From the NCBI GenBank assembly GCA_036245095.1, contig BSWA01000001.1, positions 186,001 through 250,000 on the forward strand: DNA of 64,000 bases, read 5' to 3'. Of the stretch, positions 16,303-24,990 are shown piece after piece. The notes beneath the pieces are model-generated. The model was not told the origin of the DNA and made no database searches. It saw only the letters and a list, made by a program, of their open reading frames with translations. Positions within the stretch are counted from its first letter, which is position 1. Each line of letters opens with the position of its first letter. The translations under genes and the position numbers were made by a program. Source of the stretch: Improbicoccus devescovinae. GTDB lineage: Bacteria; Bacillota; Clostridia; Oscillospirales; Acutalibacteraceae.

Positions 16303-17832
16303 TTGCACAAAGTCTTATACAGAAAATGGCGACCTAAAACTTTCGAAGACATCGTAGGTCAAAATCACATTACAAGCACGTTGAAGAACGAGATAATTCA
16401 TAAGAAAATTTCGCATGCATACATGTTCACTGGTTCGCGAGGTACAGGAAAAACTTCGTGTGCTAAAATATTCGCGAAAGCTGTGAATTGCATTTCCCCA
16501 CAAAATGGGAGCCCATGTCTAGTTTGTCGAATTTGTGTTGATATTGAAAACGCGAAAATTCTTGACATATCAGAAATAGATGCTGCTAGTAATAATGGCG
16601 TAGAAAATATCAGATCAATCAGAGAAGAGTCTGGTTACGTTGCCTCAGTAGTCAAATACAAAGTATATATAATAGATGAGTTCCACATGTTGTCATCTGG
16701 AGCATTCAATGCTTTGTTAAAAACTCTTGAAGAACCCGTCGAAAATGTAATTTTTATTTTAGCTACGACAGAATTTCATAAAATACCTAAAACTATAGTT
16801 TCGCGATGCCAAATTTTGAATTTTAATAAAATTTCGGTTCCAGATTTAATTTCAAAATTAAAATTCATATCAACACAGGAAAATTTTGAAGTTACCGATG
16901 AAGCTTTAGAATTAATTTCAAAATTATCAGACGGTTCGCTTCGGGATTCTCTTTCTTTACTTGAACAATGCAGTGTTGAAAAAAACGAAAAAATAGATAT
17001 TAAAAAAGTTAATTTAATTTCCGGATTATCAGATTTCAGTCTGGTCGAGCGTTTGAGTATGTCAATAATAAACAAAAATACGATAGAATCTTTAGAAATT
17101 CTCGATAATATTTACAAAAATTCCAAAAATATCACAAAATTATGCGAAGAATTATTGGGATATTTCAGAGAAATTTACCGATTTCAAGCTATCAATAAAA
17201 CTAATGACTCGAATATATATAATAACGAAAATATAATAAAAATTTCGAAATCACTTGAGTTAACCCAGACTCTTGAATATTTTGATATATTAAAAAATTG
17301 CTATATTCAGATGAATAAGTCCAATAGCCCAAAACATGAGCTAGAACTTGCCATAATTAAAATTTGTACTATTTGTACTGAAAATAACATTATTCCCAAA
17401 AAAACTGTTAATACTCAACAATCTCAAAATAATATTATAAATACCGAAAATAATAAAAATAATAAAAATAATAAAAATAATAAAAATAATAAAAATAATG
17501 AATTAAATACCGAACATATTGTAAATAATAAAAATAATGATTTAAATTCATGGCCAGAAGTCATCAAAAAATTAGATGAAATTTCAAAAAGCGCATCAAC
17601 TATTTTAGAAAATTCCAATAAATTCATTAAAAACAATACAATATTTATTGAAGCAAGCACAAGTTTCGATGCTGGTATATTAACCAAAAATTCCAAGAAA
17701 ATATCCGAAATTTTATCAAAAATTACCAACAAAAATTATACAATAAAAATATTAGAAAATTTAAATAATAATTTACTAGATGATTTTATAAAAGATGCAC
17801 AAAAATCCGGTTTAAAAACCGAGATAATTTAA
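16303..17832 (+). CDS. dnaX: DNA polymerase III subunit gamma/tau
   Basis: 509 aa clamp-loader ATPase. N-terminus LYRKWRPKTFEDIVGQ; Walker A GSRGTGKTS; zinc module around CISPQNGSPCLVCRIC; Walker B IIDEFHML; sensor/arginine finger TIVSRCQIL. After the ~360-residue AAA core comes a linker with a repeated Asn-Asn-Lys microsatellite, then a tau-like C-terminal domain. TTG 16303 lies five bases after AAGGTGG; a GTG three bases earlier is possible. Followed by ybaB after ten bases. Confidence 0.93.
   Translation: MHKVLYRKWRPKTFEDIVGQNHITSTLKNEIIHKKISHAYMFTGSRGTGKTSCAKIFAKAVNCISPQNGSPCLVCRICVDIENAKILDISEIDAASNNGVENIRSIREESGYVASVVKYKVYIIDEFHMLSSGAFNALLKTLEEPVENVIFILATTEFHKIPKTIVSRCQILNFNKISVPDLISKLKFISTQENFEVTDEALELISKLSDGSLRDSLSLLEQCSVEKNEKIDIKKVNLISGLSDFSLVERLSMSIINKNTIESLEILDNIYKNSKNITKLCEELLGYFREIYRFQAINKTNDSNIYNNENIIKISKSLELTQTLEYFDILKNCYIQMNKSNSPKHELELAIIKICTICTENNIIPKKTVNTQQSQNNIINTENNKNNKNNKNNKNNKNNELNTEHIVNNKNNDLNSWPEVIKKLDEISKSASTILENSNKFIKNNTIFIEASTSFDAGILTKNSKKISEILSKITNKNYTIKILENLNNNLLDDFIKDAQKSGLKTEII
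17447..17499 (+). repeat. 9-bp microsatellite inside dnaX
   Basis: Repeated AATAATAAA units encode Asn-Asn-Lys repeats in the linker between the ATPase core and tau tail. The unit is in frame, so copy changes alter only linker length. Confidence 0.85.
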
Positions 17833-17842
17833 GGAGAAAAAT

Positions 17843-18193
17843 ATGAAAGTAAGATTACCTTCATCCAAAAACCAGATTAATTCTGGGAATTTTGGCGAAA
17901 TAGCAAAGCAAGCACAAAAAATCCAAAAAGAAATGGAAATCAAGATTGCAGAACTTGAATCAAAAGAATTCGAGTACAGTTCTGGCGGAGGCGCTGTCAA
18001 AGTTATAGTAAATGGCAAAATGATAGTAAATTCAATATTAATTAAACCAGAAGTTTTAGATAAAAACGAAATCGACATGCTACAAGATTTAATTATATCC
18101 GCAATTAACGGTGCTCTCGCACAGGTAACTAACGAGAAAAATATAATTAATGAAAATATTTATGGCAATAATTTAATAGCTGGCCTGTCTTAA
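17843..18193 (+). CDS. YbaB/EbfC nucleoid-associated protein
   Basis: 116 aa, family length. Features: helix with KQAQKIQKEMEIKIAELESKEFEYSS opening, then the GGGAVKVIVNGK strand-turn motif and the D-x-x-x-L-Q-D-L-I helix. YbaB forms dimers that bind DNA and in Firmicutes is the middle gene of dnaX-ybaB-recR. Here recR does not follow; the next gene is convergent tdk. AAGGAGAAAAAT precedes ATG. Confidence 0.93.
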   Translation: MKVRLPSSKNQINSGNFGEIAKQAQKIQKEMEIKIAELESKEFEYSSGGGAVKVIVNGKMIVNSILIKPEVLDKNEIDMLQDLIISAINGALAQVTNEKNIINENIYGNNLIAGLS

Positions 18194-18217
18194 GAAATTA
18201 ATTTAATTTAATATAAT

Positions 18218-18799
18218 TTAATATTCCGCAAGAGTCGACCAGCAGTTAAAACAAAGAGCTTGATACGTAGTATTACCGCCGTGTCTAGTATCATGCTGTA
18301 TGAGCTCCCCTGAAATTGTGACTTTCCCATGAACAAGCCTTGCATTTACTGCTGATTTATTACAACATCTTGCGCACATGGCTGTGATTTCCCTGATAGT
18401 ATCAGCCAAAGCAAATAAAAATTTAGAACCTTCCCATAAGTCAGCCCTAAAATTTGTACGTAATCCGTAACAAAATATCAATGTTTTTGTGCAATTTGTT
18501 ATATTTCTTAAATTTTTAACTGAATTTTCCGACAAAAATTGACATTCATCTATAATTAATATATCATAATTATCAAAATTTGGCAATTCTCCGGTAAAAC
18601 CTATAGGAATAACCTGAGTATTTTTTAAGCCTGAACGCGATTCGATTGTCACATATTTATCAGGACAAATTTTATCATCAATTAATGCTTTGCATAACAT
18701 GACTTTTTTTCCTAACCGATTGAAATAATCATATTTTAAAATTACCTCAGCCGATTTACTTGCACCCATAGTACCATAATAAAAATACAATTTCCCCAT
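18218..18799 (-). CDS. tdk: Thymidine kinase
   Basis: 193 aa type II thymidine kinase; phosphorylates thymidine in salvage. P-loop GTMGASKS near the N-terminus, Walker B-like IIDECQFL with the usual catalytic-acid region, and a zinc site from two pairs of cysteines (CARCC and CFNC). The Tyr/substrate segment near VHGKVTISGELI fits the family. ATG 18799 lies 11 bases after AGAGG; a TTG nine bases upstream is less well spaced. It is convergent with ybaB with a 24-base gap and shows no terminator I could identify. Confidence 0.92.
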   Translation of the reverse strand: MGKLYFYYGTMGASKSAEVILKYDYFNRLGKKVMLCKALIDDKICPDKYVTIESRSGLKNTQVIPIGFTGELPNFDNYDILIIDECQFLSENSVKNLRNITNCTKTLIFCYGLRTNFRADLWEGSKFLFALADTIREITAMCARCCNKSAVNARLVHGKVTISGELIQHDTRHGGNTTYQALCFNCWSTLAEY

Positions 18800-18853
18800 A
18801 AAATTCAAAACCTCTAATTCACATATTAAATTATATATTAAAATAAAAAAAAA

Positions 18854-19981
18854 TCAACTTATTTTTTTAGATAAAACTTCGATATTATTTTTATAAAACT
18901 CATCGAAGCAAGAATTCTCAATAGAAATTCTAATTTGCGCCATCAAATTATTATAAAAATACAAATTGTGCATAACTGCTAAACGAAGACCCAAAATTTC
19001 TTTAGATTTAAACAAATGTCTTAAATACGCGCGAGAATAAAATTTACAAACACAACACTTGCAATTAGCATCTAACGGCGAATCGTCTAATTTATACTTT
19101 AAATTCATAATATTTAAAATTCCATTTGAAGTAAAAATATGCCCATGCCTTGCATTCCGACTTGGCATTACGCAATCAAACAAATCCACACCACGTCTAA
19201 CGCATTCCAAAATATTTGCAGGAGTCCCGACACCCATCAAATATCTCGGTTTATTTTCTGGTGCAAAAGGCATAATTTTTTCTATAACTTCATACATTTC
19301 TTGTGCAGTTTCGCCAACAGCTAAGCCACCTATAGCATAGCCATCTAGATTCAAATCGACAATATATTTCATATGTTCTATACGCAAATCAAAATAAGTA
19401 CTACCCTGATTTATCCCAAAAAGAACCTGCGTTTTTGGCACATTCCGATGCAACTGTTCATATTTTTGCTTACATCTAATAAGCCATCTTGTAGTTCGAT
19501 CGCATGATATTTTCACATATTCTTTTTGCGCTGGGTTTTTAATACATTCATCAAATGCCATAACAATATCGGAGCCCAAATTATATTGGATTTCAACACT
19601 TTCCTCAGGACCCATAAATATTTTGCGACCATCTAGATGCGACTTAAACCAAACACCAGACTCAGAAATTTGTTCAGGAATACTAAGCGAAAAAACCTGA
19701 AATCCGCCACTATCAGTCAAAATAGGACCGTTCCAACCTGTAAATTTATGAATTCCTCCTAATAATTTGATAATTTTATCTTCAGGACGCAACGCCAAAT
19801 GATATGCATTACATAACATTACTTGACAACCTAAATTTGACAAATCATACGATGACAATCCGCCTTTAATCGCACCTGCAGTAGCCACATTCATAAATGC
19901 AGGCAATTCAACCGCCCCATTTTGGAATTCTAATCTTGCCCTGCGAATAAATCCTTCTGTTTTTAGTATTTTAAATTCCAT
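18854..19981 (-). CDS. tgt: Queuine tRNA-ribosyltransferase (TGT)
   Basis: 375 aa. Exchanges G34 for preQ1 in tRNAs with GUN anticodons. Motifs: DSGGFQVFSL, nucleophile region AFDECIKNP, GVGTPANILECVRRGVDLFDC, RNARHGHIFTS and the zinc site C-x-C-x-x-C (CKCCVC) with a distal His. ATG 19981 matches the family N-terminus (MEFKILKTEGFIRRARL); a GTG nine bases earlier is an alternative. No clear Shine-Dalgarno. Queuosine precursor genes are not in this window. Confidence 0.95.
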   Translation of the reverse strand: MEFKILKTEGFIRRARLEFQNGAVELPAFMNVATAGAIKGGLSSYDLSNLGCQVMLCNAYHLALRPEDKIIKLLGGIHKFTGWNGPILTDSGGFQVFSLSIPEQISESGVWFKSHLDGRKIFMGPEESVEIQYNLGSDIVMAFDECIKNPAQKEYVKISCDRTTRWLIRCKQKYEQLHRNVPKTQVLFGINQGSTYFDLRIEHMKYIVDLNLDGYAIGGLAVGETAQEMYEVIEKIMPFAPENKPRYLMGVGTPANILECVRRGVDLFDCVMPSRNARHGHIFTSNGILNIMNLKYKLDDSPLDANCKCCVCKFYSRAYLRHLFKSKEILGLRLAVMHNLYFYNNLMAQIRISIENSCFDEFYKNNIEVLSKKIS

Positions 19982-20140
19982 TATTTGCACAAACTTTCAA
20001 TAATAAATCTTTAAATTCTATTTAAATTCAACAACTTTTATAATAATAAACCTGCAATTTTTAATACTCAAAAATTTGAACATATTTAACAAAACATAAA
20101 TTATTTAAAAACAAATTTTTATTCAAATCTAACAAATAAA

Positions 20141-20446
20141 TTACTTTTTTATATCTTCTCTAACGAACCTCCGCACCAAACTTTTCACAATTTCATTTCG
20201 TTCAAGTCTTGTAATTTTATTTCTAGCACCCTCAAAAGCGGTAATATAAGTAGGATCTTCTGAAATCAAATAACCAGTTATCTGATTAACGGCATCATAC
20301 CCCCTAGTTTTCAAAGAATTATAAACACAGCTCAAAGTTCTACTTATCATAATATCTTTTCTTGAATCTAAAGAAGCCACCACCGTTTGTTCCTGAGCCA
20401 ACTGTGAACGCTCACGTTCGCGTTCCACTTTAACTTTAATGCTCAT
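20141..20446 (-). CDS. ireB: IreB family regulatory phosphoprotein (YrzL/UPF0297)
   Basis: 101 aa. C-terminal 60 residues carry the family core GYDAVNQITGYLISEDPTYITAFEGARNKITRLERNEIVKSL. IreB-type proteins are substrates of the PASTA kinase in enterococci. The N-terminal ~40 residues here are longer and more charged than in typical ~88-residue homologues. AGGAGA lies 12 bases before ATG 20446. It follows rpsU by 16 bases and probably shares its transcript; the usual partners ruvX (yrrK) and alaS are absent. Confidence 0.88.
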   Translation of the reverse strand: MSIKVKVERERERSQLAQEQTVVASLDSRKDIMISRTLSCVYNSLKTRGYDAVNQITGYLISEDPTYITAFEGARNKITRLERNEIVKSLVRRFVREDIKK

Positions 20447-20462
20447 AATATTACACACTCTC

Positions 20463-20915
20463 CTATTTGCTACCATAGTTTTTCCGTCTAAATTTAGCTT
20501 CGCGTTTTCTGGCCTCCTGTGATTTTAATTTTCTTTTAACTGAAGGCTTAACATATGCCTCTCGTTTACGCAACTCAGACGTAATGCCATATGAATTTTT
20601 TTTGAAATTGCGCATAACTACATCAAATTGTTTTTTATCATTTTCAATATGCAAATTCAGCAGTTTCCCGCCGATTGTCCCTCCGGTCCGTTTATCTTTA
20701 GAATTCACAATAATCTCGGAAATCTCTATATTCGGCGAGTTGCCTTCTGGAGTTTCTATATATGCTTTGGTCTCATTAGTGCTAATAATATTCCCATCCT
20801 TTTTTTTGGCAAGTTCTGTTGAATTACCATTACTTTTAACAGTTATTTTATTATTTGTGTTAATTTTGCTTAATCCATCTTCAAAATCTCTTTTAATTAA
20901 TTCATTTTTCGACAT
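20463..20915 (-). CDS. rpsU: 30S ribosomal protein bS21 with long N-terminal extension
   Basis: 150 aa. The last ~60 residues are bS21: VVMRNFKKNSYGITSELRK followed by YVKPSVKRKLKSQEARKREAKFR. Preceding this are ~90 residues without known domain, rich in Lys, Asn, Glu and Thr. Normal bS21 is 57-70 aa. ATG 20915 has GGGGGGG five bases upstream; no better-placed start with ribosome binding site lies near the bS21 core, so the extension seems real. The extension could tether or delay S21 function, or be processed. Upstream of ireB in one likely operon. Confidence 0.85.
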   Translation of the reverse strand: MSKNELIKRDFEDGLSKINTNNKITVKSNGNSTELAKKKDGNIISTNETKAYIETPEGNSPNIEISEIIVNSKDKRTGGTIGGKLLNLHIENDKKQFDVVMRNFKKNSYGITSELRKREAYVKPSVKRKLKSQEARKREAKFRRKNYGSK

Positions 20916-20969
20916 TTCATCCCCCCCAGAGAATTTCTCGAACTCAAAAAAACAATTATAACTAAACAT

Positions 20970-21227
20970 TGAAGAGTTTATGCTTTTTAATTACAAAAGT
21001 CAACAATAAATCGATCGAATTTAATCGTAAGATACATTTTTTTTTAATTCCAGTTAAGTTTTTAAAATTAATATCAAATTTAAAACTTAATTACAAACCA
21101 ACAAAAATTCATTTACAAAAAATTCATATAAAAAACAAATTTAATACAAACATAATTAAATAAATTCCCACATGTGAGATTAGTCTATACTTTTTTCCAA
21201 AAAAAACAATACTCAAATCATTTAATT
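20970..21227. other. AT-rich gap between dnaN and rpsU
   Basis: No reading frame with a ribosome binding site. A short CACATGTG palindrome (21169-21176) is the only symmetric element. The rpsU-ireB promoter should be here but no confident boxes were found. Confidence 0.35.
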
Positions 21228-22331
21228 TTAATCAGATTGCCTAATCCTAACAGGTAAAACTAAAAATAAAAAAGCATCTCCTTCAGTTGGAACAATTTTA
21301 ATCGGTCTAAGTGAGGTGGTAAATTGCATAAAAACTTCATCTGTATCCGCATTTTTTAGTGCATCTACAATAAATTTATCATTAAAAGCTATTTCAACGG
21401 GTTCGCCATCGGTAACAATTTCGAGCTCATCGCTAGATTTACCCAACATAGTACAACATGAAAATTTTGCTACATTTTCACCAAAAATAGTCTTCACAGG
21501 GCTTTTTAATCTGTCATTAATAACCAAAGAGACCCGTTCAACACTTTCAATAAATTTCCTAGTATTTATTCTTGCCTGCATAGTAAACTCGTCTGGGATG
21601 GCCGCGTTATAATCTATAAATTCACCCTCCAACAATCTAGAAACGATAGTATATTTATTAATAACAAAAAATACATAACGTTCGCTTAAAAAAATTTTAA
21701 TATTCATTTCGTCATTGGGAATTAATTTCAAAATTTCTGCCAGCGTTTTGCCAGGAACTACGATTTTTAGCTCATTTTCAATTTCTACAAACTCACGTCT
21801 AAGCGCCATTCGAAAGCCATCAATAGCAACAAAAGTAACAATTTTATTTCGAGTTTCTATCAAGACGCCAGTATGAATTGGATGATTTTCATCCGTTCCT
21901 ACAGCAAAAATAGTTTGTTTTATAAGACTTGTTATAATATTTTTTGGGAATTCTATACAATTTTCATTATTAATAACAGGTAATTTTGGGAAATCTGACG
22001 AATCTAAACCTATAATATTATAATCACAACCAGCGCATTTAATATTTATTTCAAGCTTTTCAGAAAAAATTTCAACAATTTCACTAGGCAATTTTTTACA
22101 AATATCAAAAAAAATTCTCGCAGGAATAATTATTTCTCCAACCTCGGCATCAAAAACTGGTATTTGAGTCTTAACGCCAAATTCAAGATTATAACTTTCG
22201 AATTCAACATAATTTTCCTTCACGGACACATGTATTCCTTCAAGTGCTTGTATATTTGAACGCGCCAATACAGAACGCTGAACATGGGAAACAGCCTCGA
22301 GTAAAACAGTCTTTTCGCATTTAAATTCCAT
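21228..22331 (-). CDS. dnaN: DNA polymerase III beta sliding clamp
   Basis: 367 aa, typical length, three clamp folds. N-terminus MEFKCEKTVLLEAVSHVQRSVL, central IHTGVLIETRNKIVTFVAIDGFRMALR, and C-terminal ...IVPTEGDAFLFLVLPVRIR match the family. The dimeric ring tethers polymerase to DNA. dnaA does not adjoin on either side, so this is not the classical origin locus. The upstream neighbour corA, same strand, ends 38 bases before. Confidence 0.95.
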   Translation of the reverse strand: MEFKCEKTVLLEAVSHVQRSVLARSNIQALEGIHVSVKENYVEFESYNLEFGVKTQIPVFDAEVGEIIIPARIFFDICKKLPSEIVEIFSEKLEINIKCAGCDYNIIGLDSSDFPKLPVINNENCIEFPKNIITSLIKQTIFAVGTDENHPIHTGVLIETRNKIVTFVAIDGFRMALRREFVEIENELKIVVPGKTLAEILKLIPNDEMNIKIFLSERYVFFVINKYTIVSRLLEGEFIDYNAAIPDEFTMQARINTRKFIESVERVSLVINDRLKSPVKTIFGENVAKFSCCTMLGKSSDELEIVTDGEPVEIAFNDKFIVDALKNADTDEVFMQFTTSLRPIKIVPTEGDAFLFLVLPVRIRQSD

Positions 22332-22369
22332 ATATAAAGAATACCTTCTTTTTAATATTTTTTTAATAA

Positions 22370-23296
22370 TTATATCATATCTTTATATTTTAATATTAAA
22401 TATGAAAAATACATAAGCACTCCAGAAATAACTAATGGAAACCACCAATGCTGCATCATAGGCAAATTCGGAGTATTCATGCCATACAGGCCCGAAACCA
22501 CCGTAGGAATCGAGATTATTAACGTCAAAGAGGCTAAAATTTTCATCACAATATTAAGATTATTAGATATTATAGACGCAAAAGCTTCCATAGTACTGCT
22601 AATAATATTAAAATAAGTATCAGTCATTTCTATTGCCTGTTTTATTTCAATCAAGACATCATCGAGCAATTCACGGTCTTCGCCATGGACTTTAACGAAA
22701 TTACTTCGCGTCATTTTTTCTAGCGTAATTTTTATATTCTTAAGAGAAGAAGAAAAATATACTAAAGATTTTTTGATTTCTAACAGCTGCATGAGTTCTT
22801 TGTTTTTCATCGATTTTTGTAAAACATTCTCAATCATATCACCGGTTTTAGTGATCTGATTAATATATTTCAAATATTTTCTGGAAACAAATAACATTAC
22901 GTTTAATACAAAATTTAATTTATTATTAATATCTGCGTTTTTTATGAATTTGCTATTCAGAATATTTGAGATATCATTATTTTTCAAAGAAATAGTTAAT
23001 ATATTACTTTTAGTTATAAAAATACTTATAGGCGTAGTATAATAAGAAGAATTTTTATCAGTATTTTCTTTAACCGGTGTGTCAAGAACTATCAAAGTGA
23101 CATCATCCTCGACATCGATATGCGGCGTTTCTTCTTCATCGATAGCTGATTTTAAGAAATCATAATCTATATTTAATTCTTTTGAAATATATTTAACTTC
23201 AGAAATATCGGGGCATACGCAATCGACCCAACAATTTGTCTCGTTATATTCTTGTTTTGCTACTTTTTTGCCGTTCTTTTTGTAATAAGTTATCAT
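22370..23296 (-). CDS. corA: CorA-family magnesium/divalent cation transporter
   Basis: 308 aa. Cytoplasmic alpha/beta N-domain, long helices, then two C-terminal membrane segments with the signature YGMNTPNLP between them. Pentameric channel for magnesium or cobalt. ATG 23296 starts MITYYKKNGKKV, matching homologues; in-frame TTG 33 bases upstream lacks a ribosome binding site at the right distance. AAAGGAG further upstream at ~23350 points at no in-frame codon, so leader or start may be unusual. Confidence 0.9.
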   Translation of the reverse strand: MITYYKKNGKKVAKQEYNETNCWVDCVCPDISEVKYISKELNIDYDFLKSAIDEEETPHIDVEDDVTLIVLDTPVKENTDKNSSYYTTPISIFITKSNILTISLKNNDISNILNSKFIKNADINNKLNFVLNVMLFVSRKYLKYINQITKTGDMIENVLQKSMKNKELMQLLEIKKSLVYFSSSLKNIKITLEKMTRSNFVKVHGEDRELLDDVLIEIKQAIEMTDTYFNIISSTMEAFASIISNNLNIVMKILASLTLIISIPTVVSGLYGMNTPNLPMMQHWWFPLVISGVLMYFSYLILKYKDMI

Positions 23297-23477
23297 AAAT
23301 TCACTTTCATATTTATTAATTTTATACAAATCACATAATTAACACTACTCCTTTACGCAGTTAGTAGTTTATTATATTTACAAATAAATATCAACAGTTT
23401 TTTGAATTTTCTCCCTAAATAATAAAAAAAATATAATAACAAATATTTTTTTGTTAATTTTGCCTAAAAATTAATTA

Positions 23478-24845
23478 TTAAAATTCTCCTAAAATAAGCC
23501 ATAAAATTAATGTATCCGGATTATTAGTGAAAATTACTTCGGGTTCGGAGCAAGCGTAAATTGCAATAGTGATTATAACGAAAATTTTAATATTAATATA
23601 ATTGCATTTTTTTATATATTCAACCAAAAAATTTAATATTTTAAAAGCTTTTTTTGTTAAAAAGTAATAAAAAAATATAGCGCCGAGTATTCCTGTGTAA
23701 ACAAAAATTCCTAAATATAAATTATGTACTGCAAGATATTTTTCTTTTGCAATAAAACTATCGGGCAAAACGTCCTGAGCATATAAAACTAAATTTCGTG
23801 GAGATGTACCAAAAAAAAGATTTTTTTTAAAAATTTCTATCGCACTTGCCCAAATTTTGAACCTTGAATTTGAAATATCTCCACTTTCGGAAACATCTAT
23901 ACGATGCATTTCGATTTTTTTGCTAATCTCGTTTTTATTCACTAAATTTGGTATAAATGAACAAAAATGCTTGATTGAAATAAAAATTAAATGTATAAAT
24001 ATACAAAAAAATAAAGACAAAATTATGGAATAAATTATAGTTGAAAATTTGTTTTTTTTAATGCTTCTGAGACTATGCTGTTTGTGTATATATCCTAAAA
24101 AAATTAAAAAAATTATTATTAAACTAGATAATATTACTCCTCTTGACCCAGATAATATAATGTAAAAAAATTGAATCGTTATATAAATTATGTTGAATAT
24201 GATATTTTTTTTGAATTTTTTTTTCGAAAAATTGTGAAAAATAAACAAAATACTTAAAAATATAATTTTTGATGCTGTGTTCGGATTTACATACAAACCA
24301 AAAAGTCTATTTTCTGTGAAACCAAATCTTACATACGGTACTTTTAAATAAATATTTGTAATATCTGGTAATGCAAAGCAATAATTCGTCTGAAAAATAA
24401 AAGTTAATAATGAAAGCGATGAAATAATTAATAAACAAATTGAACAAATTCTATTGACTTTATTAAATAAATTTGTATTATTTTCACATTTAGGATATAT
24501 CAAAAAAAAGTAAATCGCGCACCAAACAAGTTCTTTTATATTGGCGAAAATTCCGTATTTAATATTAACTAAGCTCGAAATCAGAATTGCTATCCAGAAT
24601 AAAATAAGAGACTTGCTTTGATTTTTAAGTTTATTTAAATAAAAATTTAATAATACTAAAAAAAAGCCTAAAATTGCACAAAATCCAAAAATAATTGAGT
24701 CAATAATTGGAGGAATTAGACTATAAATATTAATGATTCTTATTAACATGAAAGTTAAAAGCAAACAACAAAAGAGATATCTAAAATATTCGAATTTTTC
24801 AACAAAAAAATGTTTAATTTTATGAGGAATATGTATAAAATCCAC
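23478..24845 (-). CDS. O-antigen ligase-like polytopic membrane protein
   Basis: 455 aa with about ten to twelve hydrophobic helices. The core block GLYVNPNTASKIIFLSILF and the later SGSRGVILSS motif, plus a large outside loop ending AVHNLYLGIFVYTGILGA, are those of the Wzy/RfaL (O-antigen ligase) family. In Gram-positives such proteins polymerise or attach surface glycans. No glycosyltransferase neighbours here. GTG start ten bases after AAAGGCGG. It is divergent from the ABC exporter at 24991. Confidence 0.85.
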   Translation of the reverse strand: MDFIHIPHKIKHFFVEKFEYFRYLFCCLLLTFMLIRIINIYSLIPPIIDSIIFGFCAILGFFLVLLNFYLNKLKNQSKSLILFWIAILISSLVNIKYGIFANIKELVWCAIYFFLIYPKCENNTNLFNKVNRICSICLLIISSLSLLTFIFQTNYCFALPDITNIYLKVPYVRFGFTENRLFGLYVNPNTASKIIFLSILFIFHNFSKKKFKKNIIFNIIYITIQFFYIILSGSRGVILSSLIIIFLIFLGYIHKQHSLRSIKKNKFSTIIYSIILSLFFCIFIHLIFISIKHFCSFIPNLVNKNEISKKIEMHRIDVSESGDISNSRFKIWASAIEIFKKNLFFGTSPRNLVLYAQDVLPDSFIAKEKYLAVHNLYLGIFVYTGILGAIFFYYFLTKKAFKILNFLVEYIKKCNYINIKIFVIITIAIYACSEPEVIFTNNPDTLILWLILGEF

Positions 24846-24912
24846 TAATTAATGACCGCCTTTATAATATAATTAATTTTATTTTTGAAATATTAGCACA
24901 ATAATATTACTA

Positions 24913-24940
24913 TTGAAAGCTATTTTAAATATGCTAAAAT
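24913..24940 (+). promoter_or_regulatory. Promoter of the ABC exporter
   Basis: TTGAAA (24913-24918), 16-base spacer, TAAAAT (24935-24940) with TGC before it. It lies 51 bases upstream of the ATG at 24991. Confidence 0.75.
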
Positions 24941-24990
24941 TATTTTACATGTTAAAATATAATATATTTCAAAAAGTTTGGGGACGATTA

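Noticed and set aside
15841..21180. Palindromes TCTCACGTGAGA (15841) and CACATGTG (21169) as a shared operator
   Set aside because: Only loosely alike and near unrelated genes; two short palindromes in AT-rich DNA are weak evidence.
21228..22331. Replication origin next to dnaN
   Set aside because: dnaA is not adjacent and no cluster of DnaA boxes was noticed; dnaN is flanked by corA and rpsU.
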